64,000 nt of DNA from Verrucomicrobium sp. (GTDB lineage Bacteria; Verrucomicrobiota; Verrucomicrobiia; Methylacidiphilales; UBA1321): the NCBI GenBank assembly GCA_017849585.1, contig JAFIGT010000022.1:62001-126000 (forward strand), in the 5' to 3' direction. A program made the translations under genes and the position numbers. Position 1 is the first letter of the stretch. Each line of letters begins with the position of its first letter. Below the pieces are notes generated by a model. That model searched no databases. It was not told the origin of the DNA and saw only the letters and a program-made list of their open reading frames with translations. Shown one piece after another: positions 9,353 to 17,496 of the stretch.

Positions 9353-11314
9353 TTATACCTCATATTCTGCGCCATGTGGTAGTGAAGCCGCAACACTTCC
9401 AAGCTTTTGGCCTAATGCCGATTCGAGGGGCAGTGTCGTGGGAATAACGAGCGTGAACCGGGTTCCTTGACCCACTTTGGATTCGACTTCGATCCGTCCC
9501 TTGTGCTTGTTCACGAGAATATCGTGAGAGATGGCCAATCCCTGCCCGGTACCTTTGCCCAATTCCTTGGTGGTAAAGAACGGATCATAGATTTTGTCAA
9601 TCACCTCGGACGGAATACCCATGCCACTGTCCTGAATCAAAATATGGGCTTCATTGTCCACTCTTTTTGTGCCCACGCGAATCGTGCCTTTGGGATAGTG
9701 CCCCGCCCGAATTGCGTCCTGAATGGAGTGGGCGGAGTTGGTGACCATGTTGAGGATCACTTGATTTAATTCATCAATGAGGCACGGTACCGCGGGCAGT
9801 GATGGATCGAAATCCAGTTCCATGTCAGCCACATATTTCCATTCGTTGCGGCAGACATTGACTGTTGCTTCAATACAGTGATTGAGATTATGAAGTTGCA
9901 TCTTCCCTTGGTTAGGATAAGAGAACGTCTTCATTGCTTTCACGAGCTTGGTTACCCGCTCGATCCCCGAAAGCGTCTGGTCGATAGCAGACGGAATCTC
10001 ACGCACAAGATAATCCGCGTCTAACGACTCTTTCGTCTTCTTGATACGACCAAGTGCTTCGGAGAATTGTCCCGCCTGACGGCATTGTGATTCGAGTTGT
10101 TCATAGGATTCCAAAACTTGTGAAAGGTCCTGAAACGACTTGTCCAGAAATCCGGTGTTATCGCCTATGAACTGCATCGGAGTGTTGATCTCGTGTGCCA
10201 CGCCTGCGGCGAGTTGACCGATGGATTGGAGTTTGGAGGAAAGGGCGAGTTGGGATTGCAATTTGAGTTTTTCAGTTTGATCCTGAAAAACCGCGATATG
10301 GCCAATCATGGCACCTTCTTCATTGAGAATGGGGCCGTAACTGCCGTCGATGGCGTATTGTTCCTGTCGACGAGAGACCAGTGTCAGGCTCTGCAGGGAA
10401 CGAATAGTGTAGCCTTCCGGCAGAGCAATGTATTGTTCCGATTGGATATCAGACGGCTTGATTTGCAAAACTGTGTCTAACCTCTGCCCCTTGGCTTCGA
10501 CTCGGACCCAACCCGTCAGGTCTTCGGCGACACGGTTCATCAGAACAATGCGATTGTGGAGATCGGTCGAAATCACGCCCTCCGTAATGCTGGCCATCGT
10601 TACGGCCAATTGGGAATGAGACTTCTGCACCTGCCCGACCAATACGACCACGGGAATTAATAGTCCGGCCACTACCGACAGATAAATTCCCAAAAGGTTA
10701 CGCGTCCACGTCAGCCACTCAATTTGTGAGAAATGGTATTTGTCTTCTTCCACCGCTAATGTCTCAGAGAGTTTAGTAATGGTGGCGCAGTCTTCCTGGG
10801 CCAATTGCAGAGCGTCGGTGACCGCGTGCGAGTCCACCGTGCCCATTTGTACCGCCAGACGGATTTTGCGTTCCACGGGCACCCACAGTTTTTCCAGGGC
10901 TTGGGCGGCCGCAATTCCTTCCGGACTTTTTACCGGTCGCAGATAAACGATCCTTCCGGTCACCGCCTTGATTTGGCCACCGGTAAGATACGAATTGAAT
11001 AAGGTCGTTGCCCGGTCGGTGGTCCTAGACACGTCCTCCAGCAATTCGTTGGCAGACTTGCCATCGCGCCGTCTGAGTTCGATTTGTCCGAGCAGGGCGC
11101 GGATCTTGGATTCGAGAATGCGGACACGGGCGGTGCTGTATACCACTTCACCGTGCGTTTTTTCCTCATCGTTAATCCGGGCACTGAAATGAATGGCTCC
11201 ATAGAGCGCTCCTGCCAGGCTGAAGCCCACCACAATCCAGACGGCAGTTTTAAACCGTCCGATCAGTGACAGTATCTTTCTCGCCAGATTATTTTGCACA
11301 GGCAGGGTATTCAT
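9353..11314 (-). CDS. Membrane sensor histidine kinase with PAS domain
   Basis: 653 residues. Two membrane segments (about 22-43 and 206-228) flank a helical sensory domain. A PAS domain lies at about 236-350. The kinase core has the H-box GVAHEINTPMQF (H374), N-box NQVILNMVTNSAHS, G1 DSGMGIP and G2 GKGTGQGLAIS. This core autophosphorylates His and passes phosphate to a response regulator. No intact regulator is adjacent; the only nearby ones are the broken genes at 11.4-12.9 kb, so its partner is elsewhere, possibly the receiver at 49853. Confidence 0.9.
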   Translation of the reverse strand: MNTLPVQNNLARKILSLIGRFKTAVWIVVGFSLAGALYGAIHFSARINDEEKTHGEVVYSTARVRILESKIRALLGQIELRRRDGKSANELLEDVSRTTDRATTLFNSYLTGGQIKAVTGRIVYLRPVKSPEGIAAAQALEKLWVPVERKIRLAVQMGTVDSHAVTDALQLAQEDCATITKLSETLAVEEDKYHFSQIEWLTWTRNLLGIYLSVVAGLLIPVVVLVGQVQKSHSQLAVTMASITEGVISTDLHNRIVLMNRVAEDLTGWVRVEAKGQRLDTVLQIKPSDIQSEQYIALPEGYTIRSLQSLTLVSRRQEQYAIDGSYGPILNEEGAMIGHIAVFQDQTEKLKLQSQLALSSKLQSIGQLAAGVAHEINTPMQFIGDNTGFLDKSFQDLSQVLESYEQLESQCRQAGQFSEALGRIKKTKESLDADYLVREIPSAIDQTLSGIERVTKLVKAMKTFSYPNQGKMQLHNLNHCIEATVNVCRNEWKYVADMELDFDPSLPAVPCLIDELNQVILNMVTNSAHSIQDAIRAGHYPKGTIRVGTKRVDNEAHILIQDSGMGIPSEVIDKIYDPFFTTKELGKGTGQGLAISHDILVNKHKGRIEVESKVGQGTRFTLVIPTTLPLESALGQKLGSVAASLPHGAEYEV

Positions 11315-11398
11315 CCGGCTCTCGTGGAGCTATCCACGTTCAAGCAATTAAGGGATGTATCGGATTGGAAATTCCAAAGTTAAATGAGGCCTTCTTCA

Positions 11399-11763
11399 TT
11401 TCGCTCAGTTTTTACGAGTACCCTGCTGATAGAGGAAGAGATTATCTCGAGTGTCCTTGAGCAGATGATCCCAATATTTGCAGCCTGCTTCGTTTGCGAT
11501 CGACCAAGTGCGGCCATGTGGTTGACTTAAATTCAGGTGGATTTGGCCATTGTCGATGTTGTAATGCCAGAAATGGACAGGCCGGACGTGTCCAAAGTCG
11601 TTTCCCGAATATGCCAATCGTGGGAATCAGTCCGGGTGAGACCATTATGTCCAAGGAGCATTGCTTGGAGCTTATGCGGAACTTGGGAGCCGTCGAAACC
11701 CTCACCGAATCTTTTAACCTAAATCACTTGGTTCAGACAGTAAATTCCATCTTCCTCAAATAG
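11399..11763 (+). pseudogene. Broken response-regulator receiver domain
   Basis: The reading frame holds LLIEEEIISSVLEQM, then a TAA at 11528-11530, then VDLAIVDVVMPEMD (phosphoacceptor region). The sequence continues one frame over, from about 11597, as PNMPIVGISPGETIMS and a typical receiver C-terminus ending LVQTVNSIFLK. One stop and one frameshift are therefore needed to explain it. No start codon is clear. This is a dead receiver protein next to the histidine kinase at 9353 and may have been its partner. Confidence 0.7.
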
Positions 11764-12104
11764 TCATCACCGCCCGTTTGAAACGCTCCCTGGTCGACAT
11801 TCTTCAATTTCCAATTGAACCGGACATTTGTGCGAATGAAAAAAACTCGTGGATCAACTCAATGACTCGGTGGAGGCAATCGATGGTATCGTCAAAAATC
11901 CTCGAAGGGATTTCAGGTCAAACAAATGTTCTCGTTTCCGATAACCAAACTCTTTCCAAACGGGAAAAGAAAAATCGGCGACGACTTCTCTTTCTCTGAC
12001 CCTTAGTTTATAGTTTACTCCGCAAAGGGGACAGCCGCTACGTGTCCCCCTTCAATCGTGGCGACTGTTTGGCCCGGTTCCCGACCAAGGAGCGGGAGCC
12101 GGGC
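11764..12104. other. Non-coding stretch with two hairpins
   Basis: No supported gene. GGGGACA and TGTCCCC pair at 12027-12049. GCCCGGTTCCCG pairs with CGGGAGCCGGGC (one wobble) at 12072-12104, ending right at the 3' end of the AP2-like remnant. Neither has a T-run. Confidence 0.45.
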
Positions 12105-12461
12105 TCACAACACAGGAGATGATTTTTCAGCGTCGTTACGAATGAGTTTTCGGCACTGATTGATAATCGGCGGTTTTCTTTCCGGGCACTCAATCATCGC
12201 CCAAATGGCGACAATGCATCGTTCGATGAAAACTTCCAATTCCATGCCGAGCCGTTTGGCCAATGGTAGAATCTTGTCATAGACTTCGGAGGAAATTTAG
12301 CAGAACTCTTGGCCGACAGGATAATCGATCAAGGATCGAAGACTGTATCTCACCCAAGACGAGAATGTTTCCGCCTCGCTTTGACCGGTTTGCCATGCCG
12401 CCAGCCGCACCCGCTCGTAGATGAGACGCTCTTCTGGACGCAACCGGACGCGATTTGCGTT
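12105..12461 (-). pseudogene. Remnant of an AP2-like DNA-binding protein
   Basis: The minus strand encodes RVRLRPEERLIYERVRLAAW and later ISSEVYDKILPLAKRL and CIVAIWAMIECPERKPPII. These align along their length with the C-terminal two thirds of the intact protein at 49239-49853 (RIRMFPQEIVAMERRRIQDW, VSPKLYSRIEEFARRI, CIWGIIGLTDCPKPKRPAII). A TAA at 12297-12299 interrupts the frame, and the N-terminal AP2-like domain is missing. It lies after a broken receiver gene in the same order as the intact pair. Confidence 0.75.
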
Positions 12462-12504
12462 GAACTATGTCCCAACGGCGACCGGGATTTCCGAGCGTCA
12501 CTTT

Positions 12505-12902
12505 TCACTGGCATGGCACGGGATCTTGCAAGGCTTCGCCAATCCACGCGCTCAATTCGACTGGATCAAAAGATTTTTCAATGATTCGGGCAATGTGAAG
12601 GTTCGACGGCGGTTCGGCCTTAAATGCGGCAGCATGCCCGTTCATCAGCCAAAATAGTCCCTTCTTCCAGCCATCCCGTCTCAGGGAAAGGGCTAATTCC
12701 ACTCCGTCCATCAATGGCATGTGATAATCCGCCATAACCAGATGCACCGGATGGCGGGTAGTGTAGTCCCGAGCCGCTTGTGCCTCCCAAAACGTGCGAA
12801 CGTCGTACCCTTACGCAACATCCATCCGACAAGATTCAAGATCGGAGGAAAATCGTCCACAACCGCAATCGTATGACAGTCTGCTTCCATTTTATGACTC
12901 AT
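12505..12902 (-). pseudogene. Frameshifted single-domain response regulator
   Basis: From the ATG at 12902 the frame reads IAVVDDFPPILNLVGWMLRK, then breaks near 12808-12812, where one missing base shifts into GYDVRTFWEAQAARDY and VHLVMADYHMPLMDGVELA (phosphoacceptor Asp), ending near EALQDPVPCQ at 12505. It is clearly a relative of the intact receiver at 49853-50260 (VVVDDETTILRILGWVLKEE, LILSDYHMPGIDGLQF). A single sequencing error could also explain the shift, but the neighbouring AP2 remnant is also broken, which favours real decay. Confidence 0.75.
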
Positions 12903-13206
12903 CCTCCGGCTATTCTTAGTGGTTGTACTCTGCCCGCAAGAACAAGTCTCACCCCAAACCATTTTAGAGTGGCTCAGGGTATCACTCACTCGCGGTGACG
13001 CGCAAAAATCAGTCCAGCGAGTGGCCCGCTTCGGTCGGCAGCCATCTGTCAAAATTTTTTTCAGTTTCTGTCAACCGAGACTTGAAGGTGTCTTAGGTTT
13101 TACCGATATGTTTTGACTCGTTGAAGCGGACGCTTGCTTAACTTGCAGACGGCCAACGGCATATTACCTTCCCTGAAGGTTGGCATAAAACATGTAGAAA
13201 GGGAAA
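12903..13206. other. Intergenic stretch before the insertion sequence, no gene found
   Basis: It contains no supported ORF, promoter or repeat beyond the 9-base target duplication at its right end (13198-13206). Confidence 0.4.
13198..13206. repeat. Left target-site duplication, AAAGGGAAA
   Basis: The same nine bases occur immediately right of the element at 14150-14158, as expected for a 9-bp staggered insertion. Confidence 0.75.
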
Positions 13207-14149
13207 TGCTTTGCTGAAACCTTTTTCAGATTTGAGGGTTTAAAGAAAGATGAAGGCTAAGAAGAACCGAGTGGTGGAAATAGCGCGACTGGTGATGAAG
13301 CTTGGGAGCAAGCATCTGAATGATTATGGGGCGGTGACCAGCCGCAAGGATTTCACTCAGCGGCAGTTGATGGCCTGCCTTGTGCTCAAGGCTTATTGGA
13401 AGACGACTTATCGCGGTGTGATTGAGTTTCTGGAAACCAGCGAGATGCTGCGCAAGCAATTGGGCATGGAAGACAAGCTTCCTCACTACAGCACACTGGC
13501 GAAGTTTGCCGAACGTAGCGCGGTTCTGGAGATACTGGGCAAGATGCTCGATAGCCTTGGAGAGGCGGCTTATGCCAAAGAGGAACAACCGGTGGCCATT
13601 GATGCAACCGGACTGGAAACCAGCACGGCCAGCGCCCACTTCGTCAGTCGCAGCGGCAGGCAACGCAAGAAATGGGTAAAAGTATCGGTGGCGGTGTTGT
13701 GCGCGAGCCTGATTCCCTTGGGAGCCGTGATGGCTTGGGGACCGAGTAATGACAAGACTCAAGCTTGGGAACTTTTGGAACGTTCCTTTGCGCAAACCAA
13801 GCCTCCTCTGCTTTACGCCGACGCCGGTTACGATGCCGAATGGATTCACGGCGTCTGCCGCGAAGACCTTGGAATTGGCACAACCATCATTAAACCGGCT
13901 CGATGTGCGGCGGATGGTAGTCGGCGCGGTGAATATAGAACTCAGATGTCCGAGGAATTTCTCAAACAACATCACTACGGCCTTCGCTGGAAGGTCGAAA
14001 CCTACATCAGTGGCCTCAAACGCACCACAGGTTCGACCCTCAACTCTCGAAACCCTCTGGCCCTCCTCAAAGAAGCTGCCCTCAAGGTGCTGGCCTACGC
14101 CTTCAATCGTTAGGGACGTTCTCATTTAGAAAAAAGTTTCAACAGAGCA
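13207..14149 (+). mobile_element. Complete 943-bp insertion sequence with DDE transposase
   Basis: The ends are inverted repeats: TGCTTTGCTGAAACC at the left and, read inward from the right, TGCTCTGTTGAAACT. The first 21 bases differ at only 3 positions. The direct repeat AAAGGGAAA abuts both ends. One full-length transposase gene fills the element. The single ORF, DDE signature and 9-bp duplication fit the IS4/IS5 superfamily (IS903-like groups make 9-bp duplications), but the exact family needs a database match. It landed just upstream of the HDOD gene at 14176. Confidence 0.85.
13250..14113 (+). CDS. IS transposase, DDE type
   Basis: 287 residues, intact. The catalytic triad is visible as D118 (VAIDATGLETS), D191 (LLYADAGYDAEW) and E250 (GLRWKVETYISGLKR, the Y-(2)-R-(3)-E-(6)-K-like region). 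The N-terminal part, TQRQLMACLVLKAYWK and LPHYSTLAKFAER, is typical of the IS5-type helical domain. It catalyses excision and insertion of the element. A long ORF on the opposite strand is only its shadow. Confidence 0.9.
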   Translation: MKAKKNRVVEIARLVMKLGSKHLNDYGAVTSRKDFTQRQLMACLVLKAYWKTTYRGVIEFLETSEMLRKQLGMEDKLPHYSTLAKFAERSAVLEILGKMLDSLGEAAYAKEEQPVAIDATGLETSTASAHFVSRSGRQRKKWVKVSVAVLCASLIPLGAVMAWGPSNDKTQAWELLERSFAQTKPPLLYADAGYDAEWIHGVCREDLGIGTTIIKPARCAADGSRRGEYRTQMSEEFLKQHHYGLRWKVETYISGLKRTTGSTLNSRNPLALLKEAALKVLAYAFNR

Positions 14150-14158
14150 AAAGGGAAA
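14150..14158. repeat. Right target-site duplication, AAAGGGAAA
   Basis: A direct repeat of 13198-13206. It lies 18 bases before the HDOD start codon, so the insertion split the native promoter region of that gene. Confidence 0.75.
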
Positions 14159-14175
14159 CCAAACTCGTTACCCTT

Positions 14176-15114
14176 ATGTATCCGGCAGGTCCTTTCGAAG
14201 ATTGGCTTCCCAACACCAGTGATCCCGTCAAGGCGCAGTTGCGCAGCCGATTGATTTATATCCTCAATTCCCGTAGCGAAATCTTACCGGCAGCTTCCAG
14301 CGCCCAGAAATCTCTCGCCCAACTCCTGAGTTCCAATGAGAGTTCAGTGGAGGAATGCCGCCAAATCATCGAACTTGATCCGGCCCTGGTCTCTCGTATT
14401 TTTCGCGTGGTCAATTCAGCGGCATTTGGCGGCAAGGCGACGACCATTTCGGAAGCCATTCTTCACCTTGGTTTCAAACGGATACGTGAATTAGTCTTTA
14501 GTTCGACAGTCTTCGCCCAATTTTCAACCTTGCAGACACCTCCCGGATGGGATCTTTTTTGGCTGCGTAATCTTTTCGTCGCCCGGTTGACCGAAAAATT
14601 GTCTTCCGCCTATTTTTCCACGGATGGCTCCGAATATCTGGCCGGGCTTCTTCACGATGTCGGCTGGCTTTTCCTGGCGACCCATTTTCGGGAGGAATTT
14701 GATTGGATCATCACATGCAATCAAGCCTTCACCGACGCTGAGAAAGAAGTGCTTCCCTTTGGACATGCGGATATCGCGGCAGCCATTTCGGCGCGATCGC
14801 TGTTGCCCTTGCGAACGGTCAATGCCATTGCGCATCATCACATACTGGTTGCAGCTATTCCCGAGGAACTTATAGTTCCGGGGGAAAGTGCTCGTTTTCT
14901 AAGCGTGATTTTGGCGGTTTGCGACAAAATCGCTGATGGTTGTCAGATGGATCTGCTTGGCCGATCCGCTCCAACGCTGGAACAGCTCAATCAAAGTCCG
15001 GAAGTTCGCTGGCTTAACCGTTTTGGGAAAGGCAGCGACTTGCAAAGTCTGGTGGCGGAAGAACTACCTCAAGTTCAGGCGATCTTTTCCGCCTTTTTTA
15101 CGGAAACCAGATAA
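14176..15114 (+). CDS. HDOD-domain signalling protein
   Basis: 312 residues, cytoplasmic. The HDOD core is recognised from SSVEECRQIIELDPALVSRI, FRVVNSAAFG, ISEAILHLGFKRIRELVF and YLAGLLHDVGWLFLA, with a later FGHADIAAAI. HDOD proteins are non-catalytic relatives of HD phosphohydrolases that relay signals in chemotaxis, motility or stress pathways. It converges with the PAS histidine kinase at 15192 and sits near two chemoreceptors, consistent with a shared signalling role. The insertion sequence directly upstream may have altered its expression. Confidence 0.85.
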   Translation: MYPAGPFEDWLPNTSDPVKAQLRSRLIYILNSRSEILPAASSAQKSLAQLLSSNESSVEECRQIIELDPALVSRIFRVVNSAAFGGKATTISEAILHLGFKRIRELVFSSTVFAQFSTLQTPPGWDLFWLRNLFVARLTEKLSSAYFSTDGSEYLAGLLHDVGWLFLATHFREEFDWIITCNQAFTDAEKEVLPFGHADIAAAISARSLLPLRTVNAIAHHHILVAAIPEELIVPGESARFLSVILAVCDKIADGCQMDLLGRSAPTLEQLNQSPEVRWLNRFGKGSDLQSLVAEELPQVQAIFSAFFTETR

Positions 15115-15191
15115 ATCCAGATTAGGCGTCGGGCCTTTCTGCCCTTTATCACCAAACGCCCATTGATATCGGCGAGAGTTGCGAGACGGCA

Positions 15192-16520
15192 TTACCGCTT
15201 GCCGCCGATCGGCAGCCGGATCAAAAAAGTGGTGCCTTGATTGAGTTCACTTTCGAAGGTCAGTTTCCCGCCATGTTTTTCGACAATGACGGAGCGAGCG
15301 ATGGAGAGTCCTTGTCCAGTACCTTTTCCAACTTCCTTTGTCGTGAAAAACGGATCGAATATCTGCTCCCGGATATTTTCCGGGATTCCCCGACCCGTGT
15401 CTCGAATGCTAATGAGCGCATCATTTTCCTCGCGCCAGGTGCGTATGGTAATCAATCCCTTGCGCTCCGTGCTTTGAATCACCTCTTCAATCGCATGGGC
15501 AGCATTGACGATGATATTAAGGACGACCTGATTAATGTCTCCGGCATGGCAAACCACCAGAGGCAATTCTCCCAAATCGGTTTCAACATCAGCGACCAGC
15601 TTGTATTCGCTTCGGGCGATCGTCAGGGTGCTCTGGATGGCTTGATTGATATCAAGAGAGGTCATTTGGGCGGGGCTTGGATGCGCGAAAGTCTTCATAG
15701 CCTGAACAATCTTGGTCACGCGACCTAATCCATCCAAGGTTTCTCGAATCGCTTTGGGAATATCCTCCAAGAGATAGGAAAGATCAGCTTTTTCCATGGC
15801 ATTGGCCGCAGCTACGGCGGCTTGAAATGAGGGATTTCCCTCCACAACGGAGTGCTGAACTGCCAAAAGTTTCTGGATGAGTTCAGTCATCTCGCTGAAG
15901 GTGTTTTGCAGAAAGAGAGTGTTATCGCTGATATACTGGAGGGGTGTATTGATTTCGTGAGCAACGCCGGCGGCAAGTCGACCGACCGATTCCATTTTTT
16001 GCGCCTGCCGCAACTCACTCTCCAGTTTTTTCTGTTCCCGGATATCGAGAGCGATGCAGACGGCGCTGTGCGCGGTATTGTCCAATTCCTTGGCATTAAG
16101 TATGGTGGCTGAAAAAAGTACCGGTATTTCCCCATCAGTCTTGGTCCGGCAGGCTTTCTCGGTGCGCAAAATTTTATCCTGCACTGAAAACTCCTTGATT
16201 TCGGCGACGCTCGGAGCCTCCTTGGGTTGGAACAAGAGTTCAATAGGTTGGCCGATAAGTTCTTCCAGAGAATAACCGAGCATGGAAGCGGTGGCTTCAT
16301 TCGCCGTGGTGATCGTTCCATTGGGATCAAGCACGATGAGGGCGCCGGGCATCGTCTTGTAGATTTCGCTCAGAAAATCGGCAACCGATTTGAGTTTGGC
16401 TGACTGGCTGGCGGCCACTTCCTCCTCGACTTTGAGAAGTTCTTCGAAATTATGAATGATGGCACGCAGTCGAAGACACTCTTTTTCGGGATCGGGATGT
16501 TTGGACTCAAGGGAGTTCAC
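15192..16520 (-). CDS. Cytoplasmic PAS histidine kinase
   Basis: 442 residues without membrane segments. An N-terminal coiled coil (1-45) leads into a PAS domain (about 47-165) and a kinase core with H-box GVAHEINTPLQYISDN (H188), N-box NQVVLNIIVNAAHA, G1 DTGRGIP and G2 GKGTGQGLSIA. It is a close relative of the kinase at 9353. It overlaps the preceding gene (16517-17236) by 4 bases (ATGA), so that protein is probably its dedicated input module. Confidence 0.9.
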   Translation of the reverse strand: MNSLESKHPDPEKECLRLRAIIHNFEELLKVEEEVAASQSAKLKSVADFLSEIYKTMPGALIVLDPNGTITTANEATASMLGYSLEELIGQPIELLFQPKEAPSVAEIKEFSVQDKILRTEKACRTKTDGEIPVLFSATILNAKELDNTAHSAVCIALDIREQKKLESELRQAQKMESVGRLAAGVAHEINTPLQYISDNTLFLQNTFSEMTELIQKLLAVQHSVVEGNPSFQAAVAAANAMEKADLSYLLEDIPKAIRETLDGLGRVTKIVQAMKTFAHPSPAQMTSLDINQAIQSTLTIARSEYKLVADVETDLGELPLVVCHAGDINQVVLNIIVNAAHAIEEVIQSTERKGLITIRTWREENDALISIRDTGRGIPENIREQIFDPFFTTKEVGKGTGQGLSIARSVIVEKHGGKLTFESELNQGTTFLIRLPIGGKR

Positions 16521-17236
16521 GCAAAAATTCGGTCAGAATGTTCAATGGCAGCAAGCTTGAGACTCAAGGAAACCGGTTTGAACAATTCGGCGATGTCGTG
16601 AGACAGGACGATTCGAGTAAACAGAATCATCGCAAAAATGTCTCCGCTGGGAAGCGGCCCTCCGAATCCAATAACCGATTGAATGTTGTGGGGAACGACA
16701 AAATTTTGCTGTGCGGGGATTAACGGGGAATCAAGCGCCGTGGGAACGTAAAACACGTTGAAGGATCGACCTGCTTGGTCGAGAAAGAAATCGGGAGAGG
16801 GATGAATCAGGTTTTTGCCCTCCAACCCAAATTGATTTGCCAGATTTGAAATCATGGGAAACGATTTCACTGCTTCCTCACTGACGAGCGGAATGGCCTT
16901 GTGGCCATTGGAGTGGGCCCTCGAATTCCACTCCGGAAGGTCTCCGGCGGTGCCGAGAAGAACCAAGCAGCGCATGCCGAGGGATGGCTCCTCCACATCG
17001 TGCAAGGCGGCACGGGCAAAATCCTGAAGATCGAGAGGCAATTGCCCGTAAGGATGGGTGATAAAGAATCGAACTAACGGACATGCCCGTTGATTTTGAT
17101 CGCCTGACAGGTTTCGATATAGGTATTGGCACGCGCCTGTTGCCACATCTTCCAGACAGGTTGTTCCTGTCTTGAGATTGCGCAAGCGAGCCCCGATCTG
17201 AACCATTTCACCCAAAGTCAATGTAGAGAACTTCAT
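16517..17236 (-). CDS. Conserved hypothetical sensor-like partner of the histidine kinase
   Basis: About 239 residues from the ATG at 17236 (MKFSTLTLGEMVQIGAR); an in-frame Met at 17281 is less likely. I do not recognise a named domain. The central alpha/beta region (FNVFYVPTALDSP, IQSVIGFGGPLPSGDIFAM) looks GAF-like. LFTRIVLSHDIAELFKP near the end may be a signalling helix. Its 4-base overlap with the kinase start suggests the two proteins work as a pair, this one sensing a ligand. That role is inferred from position only. Confidence 0.65.
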   Translation of the reverse strand: MKFSTLTLGEMVQIGARLRNLKTGTTCLEDVATGACQYLYRNLSGDQNQRACPLVRFFITHPYGQLPLDLQDFARAALHDVEEPSLGMRCLVLLGTAGDLPEWNSRAHSNGHKAIPLVSEEAVKSFPMISNLANQFGLEGKNLIHPSPDFFLDQAGRSFNVFYVPTALDSPLIPAQQNFVVPHNIQSVIGFGGPLPSGDIFAMILFTRIVLSHDIAELFKPVSLSLKLAAIEHSDRIFA

Positions 17237-17496
17237 GGCAAGGTGGAAGCCCTTCTCCTGTAGGGAAGGAAATCGGCCCAAATCGATCCGAATTTAAGGG
17301 ATTTTTCTTGGTCGATTAAGCGGAGCTTATGAATGATTTGCTGCGGAAATAAGCCATCAAGGATGGCTCGCCCAAAATCTATTTTTCTTTTGAATCTTAT
17401 CCATCTGATAAATTTGAGGTTAAGAAGTTCGCCTATCTGCCGATCTTATAGGCATCATTAGGCGAGCGCATTCGCCTGTTTCTTAAAGGAAAGGTC

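Noticed and set aside
10640-10660. AATTAATAG and similar TTAATA sequences inside coding regions (10.6, 25.1, 54.9 kb)
   Set aside because: They lack the CCRTRDG part and no start codon follows on the same strand.
13226-14125. 299-codon ORF on the minus strand
   Set aside because: It is the complement of the transposase gene; the + strand ORF has the DDE triad and inverted-repeat context.
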